In this document: one piece after another, positions 8,730-16,390 of the stretch
How positions within the stretch are numbered: position 1 is the stretch's first letter
Layout of the letters: each line of letters starts with the position of its first letter
Assembly: GCA_016707425.1 (NCBI GenBank)
Contig: JADJHU010000005.1
Span: forward strand, 62,001 to 126,000
DNA length: 64,000 bases
Reading direction: 5' to 3'
Source of the DNA: Gammaproteobacteria bacterium
GTDB taxonomy: Bacteria; Pseudomonadota; Gammaproteobacteria; Steroidobacterales; Steroidobacteraceae
Program-made: the position numbers and the translations under genes
The notes under the pieces: model-generated
Databases searched by the model: none
The model's input: the letters and a program-made list of their open reading frames with translations, nothing else
Told to the model about the DNA's origin: nothing

Positions 8730-9254
8730 TCAGGTGAGCGCTGCGAACCTCTGCAGCAGCACCGTCAGCTGGTCGATCTCCTCGTCGTTCAGGGCCGAGC
8801 GCAGGTGCGTGCCTGAGGCGGCAATGATGTCGACCGCGGCGGCTTCGATGACCCGGCGTCCACGTGCCGTGAGGCGCGCGGGCTTGCTGCGGCGATCGAG
8901 GCCGCTGGTCGAGCGCGTCACCAGACCCCGCGCCTGCAGCTGGCGCAGGACCTTGGTGAGTCCGCCCGAGGTGAGCAGCACGAGCGTGCGGATCTCCGAG
9001 GGCGTTCGTTGCCACGGTTGCCCGGAGCGGCGCAGCGTGGCGAGCACGTCGAATTCAGCGGGGTTCAAATCATGGCGGGCCGCGACCGCGGCCAGGCGGC
9101 GGGCGGCGAGCGCGTGCGCCCGCTCCAGGGCGACCGCAAAGCCGATCAGGCGCGCATCGCAGGTATCCGGCCAGTTGCGCCGGTGCATCTCGACCGGGTC
9201 GAAGGCGGGTGGGGCGGCCTGCGGGGTGCGCGCGGACATGGTTCGCCGGCTCAT
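8730..9254 (-). CDS. MarR-family regulator at the end of the efflux operon
   Basis: A 174-aa MarR-type winged-helix repressor. The DNA-binding part covers DLNPAEFDVLATLRRSG, TPSEIRTLVLLTSGGLTKVL and the wing TSGLDRRSKPARLTARG. Such proteins bind inverted repeats and release DNA on binding small lipophilic or aromatic ligands. ATG 9254 overlaps the stop of the RND pump gene as ATGA, which decides the start over the longer frame (9329) and the internal ATG 9239. Being the third gene of the operon, it likely regulates the operon's own promoter, between the fusion-protein gene and gabD. Confidence 0.85.
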   Translation of the reverse strand: MSRRTMSARTPQAAPPAFDPVEMHRRNWPDTCDARLIGFAVALERAHALAARRLAAVAARHDLNPAEFDVLATLRRSGQPWQRTPSEIRTLVLLTSGGLTKVLRQLQARGLVTRSTSGLDRRSKPARLTARGRRVIEAAAVDIIAASGTHLRSALNDEEIDQLTVLLQRFAALT

Positions 9255-12200
9255 CGATCCGCATTGTGGCTTGTCGGTGCCGCTGTCGTTTCCTGTCGCG
9301 CAGCCGGGACGGCGCGGCCCTCGAGCCACTTGAAGAACAGCGGCACGAAGAGGATCGCGACGGTGGTGGCCGCCAGCATCCCGCCGAGCACGCCGCTCCC
9401 CATGGAGCGCCGCGCCGCAGCACCGGGCCCGGTCGCAAACGCGAGCAGCGTGACGCTCAGAATGAACGCGAGCGAGGTCATGATGATCGGCCGGAAGCGC
9501 AGGCGGGCGGCCTCAATGGCGGCACTGGCCACATCCATGCCTTCGGCGTGCTTCTGGGCGGCGAACTCCACGATCAGGATCGCGTTCTTGGCGGCGAGTC
9601 CGATGAGTACCACGAGCCCGATCTGGAAGTAGATGTCGTTCGGCATTCCGCGCGCGAACACGAAGGCAAGGGCGCCGCCGAGCGCGAAGGGAACGGCCAT
9701 GATCACCGCGAGCGGCAGGGTCCACTTCTCGTACTGGGCGGCGAGGATGAGGAAGACCATGATCACGCCGAAGGCCAACGCGACGCTGGACGCGGCGGAG
9801 CTGCGTTTTTCCTGGAAAGCCTGTCCCGTCCAGGCGATCTGGTAGCCCTCGGGCAGCACGCTTGCCGCGACTTCTTCCACGAGGCGGATGGCGTCGCCCG
9901 AGCTCGTGCCAGGCGCGGCGCCTCCCATGATCTTCGCGGCGGCGAAGCCATTGAAGCGCTCCAGCTGCTCGGGACCGACGACATTGTCGACCCTGATCAG
10001 TGCCGCGAGCGGAATCATCGCCTGGGTCGTCGCGCTGCGGACGTAGACCTTGCCGAGATCCTCGGGCTTCATGCGGTACTCGGGTTCCGCCTGCACCTGA
10101 ACGCGGTACACGCGCCCGGCGCGGTTGAAGTCGTTGACATAGAGCGCACCCATGGTGCTCTGCAGGGTCTCGTAGATGCTCGCCAGCGGGATGCCCAGCG
10201 TCAGTGCCTTGGCTTCGTCGACCTCTACGAACAGCTGTGGCACGGTCGGGCGATAGAAGGTGTTGATGTCGGCGAGCTCGGGGCGCGCCCGGAGTGCCGC
10301 GATGAGGTTCTGCAGCGCCTGGTTCAGGTGCTGGGGATCCGCATCCACGCGGTTCTGCACGTAGAGCTCGAAGCCTCCGACGGAGCCCAGACCAGAGATG
10401 GCAGGAGGATTGAAGGTGAGCGCGATGCCGTCGGGCAGCATCATGCCTGCCTTCATGAACTCAGGGATGAGTTCGATCGCGCTGGCCTGGCGTTCGCTCC
10501 AGTCTTTCAGATTGAGAAAGATCGTGGCGGCATTCGAGCGGCTGCCCCCGCCGATGAGATCGAGTCCGCCACCCGTGAAGACGTGCGCGACCGCGTCGTT
10601 CTTCGAAGCGAGCGCGCGGAAGCGCTCGCTGCTCGCGACGGTGCGCTGCAGCGACGCGCCGTCCGGCAGGGTCAGGACGCTCGCCAGGTAGCCCTGGTCC
10701 TCGGGAGGCACGAAGCTGCGCGGCACGACCCGGAAGAGCAGCAGTGCCAGTGCGATGACGCCGACGAAGACGGCCGTACCGAGCCAGGGGTGGTGCAGGA
10801 CCGTGTCCACCAGCGCCGTGTAACCGCGCGTCAGCTGCCTGAAGGCCAGGTTGAACGGGCGGAAGAGCCGCGATTCGTGAGGCGCGGCTTTCAGGAAGAT
10901 TGCGCAGAGCGCCGGCGTGAGGGTGAGTGCCACCAGTCCGGAAATCACCACGGAGACGGCGACCGTCACGGCGAACTGCTGGTAGAGCGCGCCGGCCATC
11001 CCGCCGAGGAAGGCCACGGGGATGAACACCGCACACAGCACCAGCACGATGGCGACGATGGCGCTCGAGACCTCACGCATGGCCTCCAGTGCGGCCTCGA
11101 GGGGCGGCAGCCGCTCCTCGGTCATCAGCCGCTCGACGTTCTCGAGGACGATGATGGCATCGTCGACCACGATGCCGATGGCGAGCACCATGGCGAACAG
11201 CGTCAGGGTGTTGAGCGAGAAGCCGAACAGCCACAAGCCGGCAAAGGTGCCGATGAGCGCCACGGGCACGGCGATCATCGGAATCAGGGTGGCGCGCCAA
11301 CTCTGCAGGAAGAGAAACACGACGGCGGCCACAAGGAATGCGGCCTCCACGAGCGTCTGGATGACTTCGCGGATCGAAGCGGAGATGAAGAGCGTGCTGT
11401 CGACGGGCACCACGTAGTGGATGTCAGGCGGGAAGCTCTTCTGCAGTTCGTCGAGGCGGCCGCGCACGAGGCGGGCGACCTCGAGTGCATTGGCACCGGA
11501 CTGCAGGAAGATTCCCATTCCGGCGAGGGGTTCGCCGTCCTCGGCGGTGCGCACGTCATAGCTCGAGGCACCGAGTTCGATGCGTGCCACGTCCTTCACG
11601 CGCAGCACGCCCTCGGGTCCGCCGGCCCGCACGATGATGTCGCCGAACTGCTCGGGCGTCACCAGCCGACCCCTTGCCGTCACGGTATAGACCAGCATCT
11701 GGTCGCCCGGCGCCGGCTCCTGGCCGATCTTGCCGGCTGCGTTCTGGGTGTTCTGTGCGCGCACGGCGGCGGCGATGTCGCTGGTCGTCAGTCCGAGCTG
11801 CGCCATCCGGTCCGGCTTCAGCCAGATCCGCATGGAGTATTGCATCGAGCCGAACAACTGCACGTCGCCCACACCCTTCAGGCGCTTCAGCTCATCGATG
11901 ACGTTCAGGCTGGCGTAGTTGGACAGGAACAGCTTGTCGTGAAGGCTGCCTCGCGACTGGAGTGCAACCAGCATCAGCACGTTGCTCGTGCGCTTCATGA
12001 CCAGCACGCCGTCACGCCGGACTTCCTCGGGCAGGCGTGGCTCGGCCGTGCGCACCCGGTTGGCCACGTCGATCGCCGCCGTATCGACATCGGTGCCGAC
12101 CTCGAAGGTGGCCGTGATACTGAGCGTGCCGTTACTCTGCGAGGAGGAACTGAAATAGGTCAGCCCCTCGATGCCGTTCAGCTGCTCCTCGATCGGTGCG

Positions 12201-12391
12201 GCGACGGTGCGGGCCAGCGTCTCCGCCGAGGCGCCGCGGTAGGTGGCGGAGATCACCACCGTCGGCGGCGAGATGTCCGGATATTGGGCGATGGGCAGGA
12301 CGCGCGAGGCGACGAGCCCGGCAATGACGATGACGATCGAGATGACCGAGGCGAAGATTGGCCGCCGGATGAAGAATCCCGAGAGATTCAC
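9251..12391 (-). CDS. RND-family hydrophobe/amphiphile efflux pump, inner-membrane subunit
   Basis: A proton-driven drug exporter of the AcrB/MexB (HAE1) type, 1046 aa, the usual length. It has the N-terminal membrane helix with the family start SGFFIRRPIFASV, the two large periplasmic loops, and twelve predicted membrane segments. The proton-relay Asp pair is in helix 4 (GIVVDDAIIVLEN). It lies 5 bases downstream of the membrane-fusion gene and is coupled to the MarR gene. No outer-membrane channel gene is present, so the pump must use a TolC-like protein encoded elsewhere. Substrates cannot be told from sequence. Because the fusion-protein gene is frameshifted, the pump may not be assembled as the window stands. 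Confidence 0.93.
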   Translation of the reverse strand: MNLSGFFIRRPIFASVISIVIVIAGLVASRVLPIAQYPDISPPTVVISATYRGASAETLARTVAAPIEEQLNGIEGLTYFSSSSQSNGTLSITATFEVGTDVDTAAIDVANRVRTAEPRLPEEVRRDGVLVMKRTSNVLMLVALQSRGSLHDKLFLSNYASLNVIDELKRLKGVGDVQLFGSMQYSMRIWLKPDRMAQLGLTTSDIAAAVRAQNTQNAAGKIGQEPAPGDQMLVYTVTARGRLVTPEQFGDIIVRAGGPEGVLRVKDVARIELGASSYDVRTAEDGEPLAGMGIFLQSGANALEVARLVRGRLDELQKSFPPDIHYVVPVDSTLFISASIREVIQTLVEAAFLVAAVVFLFLQSWRATLIPMIAVPVALIGTFAGLWLFGFSLNTLTLFAMVLAIGIVVDDAIIVLENVERLMTEERLPPLEAALEAMREVSSAIVAIVLVLCAVFIPVAFLGGMAGALYQQFAVTVAVSVVISGLVALTLTPALCAIFLKAAPHESRLFRPFNLAFRQLTRGYTALVDTVLHHPWLGTAVFVGVIALALLLFRVVPRSFVPPEDQGYLASVLTLPDGASLQRTVASSERFRALASKNDAVAHVFTGGGLDLIGGGSRSNAATIFLNLKDWSERQASAIELIPEFMKAGMMLPDGIALTFNPPAISGLGSVGGFELYVQNRVDADPQHLNQALQNLIAALRARPELADINTFYRPTVPQLFVEVDEAKALTLGIPLASIYETLQSTMGALYVNDFNRAGRVYRVQVQAEPEYRMKPEDLGKVYVRSATTQAMIPLAALIRVDNVVGPEQLERFNGFAAAKIMGGAAPGTSSGDAIRLVEEVAASVLPEGYQIAWTGQAFQEKRSSAASSVALAFGVIMVFLILAAQYEKWTLPLAVIMAVPFALGGALAFVFARGMPNDIYFQIGLVVLIGLAAKNAILIVEFAAQKHAEGMDVASAAIEAARLRFRPIIMTSLAFILSVTLLAFATGPGAAARRSMGSGVLGGMLAATTVAILFVPLFFKWLEGRAVPAARQETTAAPTSHNADR

Positions 12392-12396
12392 GTGTG

Positions 12397-13540
12397 TCAG
12401 CCACGCCCCGAGGCGGAGGGTGTCGCGGATGCAGCGCCTGCGCCTGGCGACTGTGCCTCGGGCGGATGCGGCGCGACTGGCATCCCGGGTCGCAGTTTCA
12501 GGAGGTTGTCGACGATCACGCGGTCACCGGCTGCGAGGCCGCCGAGGATCACCCAGTCCCGGCCGCGCCATTCACCGGTCTGCACCGGGCGTGGCGCCGC
12601 CTTGCCCTCGGCATCCACCACCATCACCATGTGGCCGTCCTGGCTCTGGAGCACGGCGACCTGGGGTACGAGGAACACGCCGGTGCGCAGCCCGGTCTGC
12701 AGCCGCACGCGCACGAACTGACCCGGCAGGAGCTCGCCGCGGGGATTGGCAAACTCGGCGCGCAGCTGGCGCGTGCCGAGCGCCGGATCGATGGTGCTCG
12801 CGAGGAAGTTCAGCCGCCCGCGCTCGCCGTACACACGGCCATCGGGCAGTTGCAGTTCCACGCCGGTGATACTCGCCTCGCTCAGCCGCCCGCCCGGAAG
12901 CGCTGCGATGTCACTCCCGGACAGGCTGAACAGTACCCAGATGGGATCGACCTGGTAGATCGAGGTGAGGAGGCTGCCGTCGCCCGTGGTGATCAGACTG
13001 CCTTCCGATTTCACGGCGCGCCCGGTCATGCCGGCGACCGGTGCGGTCACCGTGGTCCAGGAGAGGTTGAGCTCTGCCTGTCGCAGCGCGGCCGCCGCGA
13101 TTGCCGCCGCGGCGACGGCATCGTCATAGGCCTTGCGGCTCACGGCCTGGGTCGCGATCAGGTCTTTCAGCCGCTCGGTGTCCCGGGCGGTCTGCTCGGC
13201 GCGGGCACGGGCCTCGGCGAGCGCGACGTCGTAGACCGAGCGGTCGATCTGGAACAGCGGCTGTCCGGCCTTGACCCGGTCACCTTCCTGATAGAGGCGC
13301 CGGAGGAGGATGCCGCCCACCCGTGCACGCACCTCCGTCTCGCGCGCGCCCTCGGTCTGCGCGACCACCTCGAGTGAGGAGGGGACATCCTGCGGCTGGA
13401 CCGCGAGCACGGTGACCGGCAACGGGGCCCCCGGGCCCGCCCGCAGGTGTCGACGGTTTCGCGCAGGCCGCCAGGAGCGCCAGGGCGACCGTGGTGAGGA
13501 ACAGGGCCGGGCGCCCCGGATACGATGAGCCAGGTTTCAT
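12397..13540 (-). pseudogene. Efflux membrane-fusion lipoprotein (AcrA/MexA type), frameshifted near its N-terminus
   Basis: The periplasmic adaptor of the RND pump. ATG 13540 opens a lipoprotein signal (MKPGSSYPGRPALFLTTVAL, then LLAAC lipobox), but this frame runs into antisense-like sequence after about 40 residues. The mature protein, beginning PVTVLAVQPQDVPSSLEVV and containing the lipoyl/hairpin halves (VGGILLRRLYQEGDRVKAGQ; SWTTVTAPVAGMTGR), lies in another frame that has no good start of its own, only a TTG at 13422. Removing one base from the run of five C at 13428-13432 joins the two frames cleanly. So this is one gene with a +1 indel, from a real mutation or a homopolymer error. 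About 380 aa if intact. Confidence 0.85.
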
Positions 13541-13598
13541 GATGGGTCGGGAGATGCGTTCGCGGGGCGCGGTGCCCCGGCGCGCGAGATCGCTTTCC

Positions 13599-13654
13599 GG
13601 GAAGATATCCGGCGGCGATTGTATTGATGCGGTATCTTCCGCGCAAGATATATT
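13599..13654 (+). promoter_or_regulatory. Divergent control region between the efflux operon and gabD, with inverted repeat
   Basis: Two arms form an inverted repeat: GGAAGATATCC at 13600-13610 and GGTATCTTCC at 13631-13640 (reverse complement GGAAGATACC). Between and beyond them lies an AT-rich stretch in a GC-rich setting, with a possible promoter for the rightward gene: TTGATG (13624-13629), 19-base spacer, TATATT (13649-13654). The repeat is a plausible operator for the MarR protein encoded at the end of the leftward operon. This is inference; no binding site for this protein is known to me. Confidence 0.4.
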
Positions 13655-13704
13655 CTCTCCTGGGAAGGAGACGAGACGGACGCACACTGGCGGCTGGAGG
13701 AACT

Positions 13705-13836
13705 GTGACGCACGGGAGAAAGCTCATCGAAGTTGCGCTGTGGCCGGCGAGCGGGCAGACGGTTCGCGTGGTCAGCGGGAACAGCCGCACGCTGAAGTTC
13801 CGCAGCCGCGGACTCGAGGAGGACTGGGACGCATGA
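13705..13836 (+). CDS. Possible 43-aa leader ORF coupled to gabD
   Basis: GTG 13705 follows GGAGG with a 5-base gap, a good ribosome site. The frame encodes 43 residues starting THGRKLIEVALW and ending GLEEDWDA. Its TGA (13834-13836) overlaps the ATG of gabD as ATGA, the pattern of translational coupling. I recognise no family. The opening RKLIEVAL resembles the start of some DUF1156 proteins but nothing after it does. It could be a real leader peptide, a remnant, or chance. Confidence 0.35.
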   Translation: MTHGRKLIEVALWPASGQTVRVVSGNSRTLKFRSRGLEEDWDA

Positions 13837-15311
13837 ACGCATCGTCCTCCACACCACTGACGCTCTCCGATCCCGACCTGCTGCGCACGCGCTGCCCGAT
13901 CGGCGGCCAGTGGCTCGACGCCCGTCACGGCGGCCGCTGCGAGGTCCACAATCCGGCCACCGGTGCCTTGCTGGGCACTGTGCCCGACATGGGCGTCGAC
14001 GAAACGCGCAAGGCCATCGAGGTGGCCCAGGTGGCTTTTCCCGCCTGGGCCCGCAGGACTGCCAAAGAGCGCGCACAGATCCTGCGCCGGCTCTACCAGC
14101 TGATGCTCGATCACCAGGAAGACCTTGCGCGGCTGATGACCGCCGAACAGGGCAAGCCGTTGGCAGAGTCGCGCGGCGAGATCGCCTACTCGGCGAGCTT
14201 CATCGAGTGGTTCGGCGAGGAAGCCAAGCGCATGTACGGCGACACCATCCCGGGGCACGCGGCTGACCGGCGCATCCTCACCCTGCGCCAGCCGGTGGGC
14301 GTGGTGGCGGCCATCACGCCCTGGAATTTTCCGTCCGCCATGCTGGGGCGGAAGCTTGGACCGGCACTCGCCGCGGGCTGCACCATCGTCTGCAAGCCGG
14401 CGCTGCAGACACCTTATTCCGCACTGGCGATTGCCGTGCTGGCCGAACGCGCGGGCGTGCCACCGGGGGTCGTCAACATCGTCACCGGGCGGGATGCTGC
14501 GGCGATCGGGCGTGAGATGACCGGCAACCCCATGGTGCGCAAGCTGAGCTTCACGGGCTCCACCGCGGTGGGCAAGACGCTCATGGCCCAGTGCGCCGAG
14601 GGCATGAAGCGCATCTCGCTCGAGCTCGGTGGTAATGCGCCCTTCATCGTGTTCGAGGACGCCGACCTCGATGCGGCGGTCGAGGGGGCCATCGCGAGCA
14701 AGTACCGCAACAGCGGGCAGACCTGCGTCTGTGCCAACCGCCTCTTCGTGCACCACGCCGTGCACGACGTGTTCGCCGCACGACTCATCGAGGCCGTGTC
14801 TGCGTTACGCGTGGGCGACGGGCTCGCGGGGCCCACCGACCAGGGGCCCCTGATCGACGCCGCGGCACTGTCCAAGGTGGAAGCGCATATCGAGGACGCG
14901 AAAGCACACGGCGCACGTGTGGCCATCGGCGGCCGGCGGCATGCATTGGGCGGCACGTTTTACGAGCCGACGGTGCTGCTGGGCGCAACGCCCGGCATGC
15001 GGATCGCGCACGAGGAAACCTTCGGGCCCGTTGCACCCCTGTTCCGCTTCGAGACGGACGAGGAGGTCATCGCACTCGCGAACGCCACCGAGGCCGGGCT
15101 CGCGGGCTATTTCTACACGCGTGATCTTCGCCGCGCGTTCCGCATGGCCGAGGCGCTGGAGTGCGGCATCGTCGGGGTCAACACTGGGCTCATCTCCACC
15201 GAGGTCGCGCCCTTCGGCGGCGTCAAGCAGTCCGGCATCGGGCGCGAAGGCTCCAGATACGGCCTGCACGATTACACGGAGATCAAGTACATCTGCATCG
15301 GGGGCGTTTGA
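13833..15311 (+). CDS. gabD: NAD(P)-dependent succinate-semialdehyde dehydrogenase
   Basis: Oxidises succinate semialdehyde to succinate, the final step of 4-aminobutyrate breakdown. A 492-aa aldehyde dehydrogenase with the GabD-type start (LLRTRCPIGGQWLDAR) and the nucleotide-binding PWNFPSAML and SFTGSTAVGK segments. The general base Glu is in ISLELGG and the catalytic Cys in SGQTCVCANR; their 34-residue spacing is canonical. ATG 13833 has GAGGAGG about 10 bases upstream and overlaps the small upstream ORF. No GABA transaminase gene is nearby, so a related semialdehyde (glutarate, adipate) remains possible. The accessory region begins just downstream. Confidence 0.88.
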   Translation: MNASSSTPLTLSDPDLLRTRCPIGGQWLDARHGGRCEVHNPATGALLGTVPDMGVDETRKAIEVAQVAFPAWARRTAKERAQILRRLYQLMLDHQEDLARLMTAEQGKPLAESRGEIAYSASFIEWFGEEAKRMYGDTIPGHAADRRILTLRQPVGVVAAITPWNFPSAMLGRKLGPALAAGCTIVCKPALQTPYSALAIAVLAERAGVPPGVVNIVTGRDAAAIGREMTGNPMVRKLSFTGSTAVGKTLMAQCAEGMKRISLELGGNAPFIVFEDADLDAAVEGAIASKYRNSGQTCVCANRLFVHHAVHDVFAARLIEAVSALRVGDGLAGPTDQGPLIDAAALSKVEAHIEDAKAHGARVAIGGRRHALGGTFYEPTVLLGATPGMRIAHEETFGPVAPLFRFETDEEVIALANATEAGLAGYFYTRDLRRAFRMAEALECGIVGVNTGLISTEVAPFGGVKQSGIGREGSRYGLHDYTEIKYICIGGV

Positions 15312-15389
15312 GGGGCGCGTCGGCACTCGGTCCTCCGGGAGCGGCCGGCGCGGCGTGTCTGTGCGTTGGGCGTCTTCTCGTTCATAGGG

Positions 15390-15770
15390 TCACCTCGCCG
15401 CAACCGCGAATGCGCGCAGCCACGGATCGAGATGGGCGATATCAAAGGTTCCAGCCTCGAACATCTGGATGATCTCGGCGTGGATCTGCATCGGTGAGCG
15501 CTGCAAGCGCCAGCCATTGCTGCGCAAGAACACATCGGCGGCGGCAAAGGCGAGGCGCTTGTTGCCGTCCACGAACGGGTGGTTGATCGCCAGGCTCTCC
15601 AGCAGCGCCGCCGCTTCGGCCACGATGTCCTCGTAATGGCCCGTCTGCGGGCGGAACAACGCAGACTCCAGTGCACCCGGGTCACGCACGCCCGGAGCAC
15701 CGCCGTAGCGCTGCATCAGCACGGTGTGCATGCCGAGTACATCGGCCACGGTCAGGTAATCGCGCGACAC
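15390..15770 (-). CDS. doc: Death-on-curing (Doc/Fic fold) toxin
   Basis: A 126-aa toxin of the Doc family, the Fic-fold kinases that phosphorylate elongation factor Tu and stop translation. The active-site motif is NHPFVDGNKRLAF, matching the Doc form H-x-F-x-D-G-N-K-R rather than the AMPylating form, which has G-R at the end. The start opens with YLTVADVLGMH and the middle contains GVRDPGALESAL, both typical. It begins with GTG 3 bases after the stop of the antitoxin gene, so the pair is one transcript. Intact as far as I can see. Confidence 0.9.
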   Translation of the reverse strand: MSRDYLTVADVLGMHTVLMQRYGGAPGVRDPGALESALFRPQTGHYEDIVAEAAALLESLAINHPFVDGNKRLAFAAADVFLRSNGWRLQRSPMQIHAEIIQMFEAGTFDIAHLDPWLRAFAVAAR

Positions 15771-15773
15771 GGC

Positions 15774-16004
15774 TTACTTGGCCAGTTCGCGGTAGAGGCT
15801 GTCGAACTCGTCCAGACTGGATGCAAATGCGGTCATCACGTGGCGGCGAGGGCGTTCCTTCTGCTGCCGGTCGATGTAGTCGCGCAGGGCCTCATCCAGC
15901 ACCGCCTGGAACTGACGCCCTTGGCTTTCTGCAATCTGGCGCAATGCCGCCAGCACATCGGGCGCAGCCTGGGAGGAAAATTTTTCGCGGGCGGCAGTGG
16001 CCAT
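15774..16004 (-). CDS. Antitoxin of the Doc pair (ribbon-helix-helix-like N-terminus)
   Basis: A short protein (76 aa from ATG 16004; 81 from ATG 16019) immediately upstream of doc. The first half (AAPDVLAALRQIAESQG, FQAVLDEALRDYIDRQ) looks like a ribbon-helix-helix DNA-binding fold. The acidic tail ending FASSLDEFDSLYRELAK is the likely toxin-neutralising part. I chose ATG 16004 because GGAG lies 6 bases upstream; several Met codons precede it. As usual for such pairs, antitoxin and toxin together should repress the shared promoter, which contains palindromes. Confidence 0.75.
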   Translation of the reverse strand: MATAAREKFSSQAAPDVLAALRQIAESQGRQFQAVLDEALRDYIDRQQKERPRRHVMTAFASSLDEFDSLYRELAK

Positions 16005-16014
16005 GGCCATCTCC

Positions 16015-16062
16015 ATCATGATTTATCTTGATGTTTCATGATAGAGCAAGATGAGCTCTCAT
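16015..16062 (-). promoter_or_regulatory. Palindromes before the Doc antitoxin gene (likely autoregulatory operator)
   Basis: ATCATGA (16015-16021) and TCATGAT (16036-16042) form a perfect inverted repeat with a 14-base spacer. A second element ATGAG-CT-CTCAT lies at 16051-16062. The set sits across the antitoxin gene start and is AT-rich against the surrounding GC-rich DNA. Binding by the antitoxin or the complex is inferred by analogy with other type II pairs. Confidence 0.5.
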
Positions 16063-16186
16063 ACGACTCTCTAGTGGATGCTTGATCGTTCACTGACACC
16101 TTGGTTTGCGTTGAACCAGCGCGGATAAATAATTGATTTCACTATGGTGTTCTCTCTGACTCCCATAGGTCAAACGGGGAAAAGAG

Positions 16187-16354
16187 ATGGCTGTGGAGCG
16201 GAAGACGACCATGAACGACCATTTGGGCAATGCGCCACCCGGAGCACGGGTGATCACAGTCAATGACACACCCATTTACACCCATTCCTGGGGCAAGGCG
16301 ATCCGCCATGCGGCGAATGGTGCCCACATTCACCGCATAAGATGCGGTGAATGA
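16187..16354 (+). CDS. Possible 55-aa ORF ahead of the first Fic gene
   Basis: The stretch between the Doc operator and the Fic gene (about 330 bases) contains only this candidate. ATG 16187 follows GGGGAAAAGAG and the frame runs 55 codons (start MAVERKTTMNDHL; end AHIHRIRCGE) to a TGA at 16352-16354 inside the Fic operator region. No recognisable domain. The Fic gene starts 36 bases later. It could be a remnant of an antitoxin or regulator, or spurious. The rest of 16063-16186 holds nothing I can interpret. Confidence 0.25.
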   Translation: MAVERKTTMNDHLGNAPPGARVITVNDTPIYTHSWGKAIRHAANGAHIHRIRCGE

Positions 16355-16390
16355 TTTGCGCGTGCGGAGATTGCAACCATAATCTCCGCA
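16329..16390 (+). promoter_or_regulatory. Two perfect palindromes overlapping the start of the first Fic gene
   Basis: Palindrome 1: TTCACCGCAT (16329-16338), AAG, ATGCGGTGAA (16342-16351). Palindrome 2: TGCGGAGATT (16363-16372), 8 bases, AATCTCCGCA (16381-16390), whose last base is the A of the Fic start codon. All four arms share the half-site TGCGG(T/A)GA, and the two inner copies are direct repeats 20 bases apart. This looks like an operator for the Fic protein's own C-terminal winged helix. As RNA, palindrome 2 would also pair GGAGA with TCTCC just before the ATG. Confidence 0.6.

Noticed and set aside
9209..12721. 1170-codon plus-strand open frame across the efflux genes
   Set aside because: His/Glu/Gly-rich shadow of the RND pump on the other strand, a common effect in GC-rich DNA.
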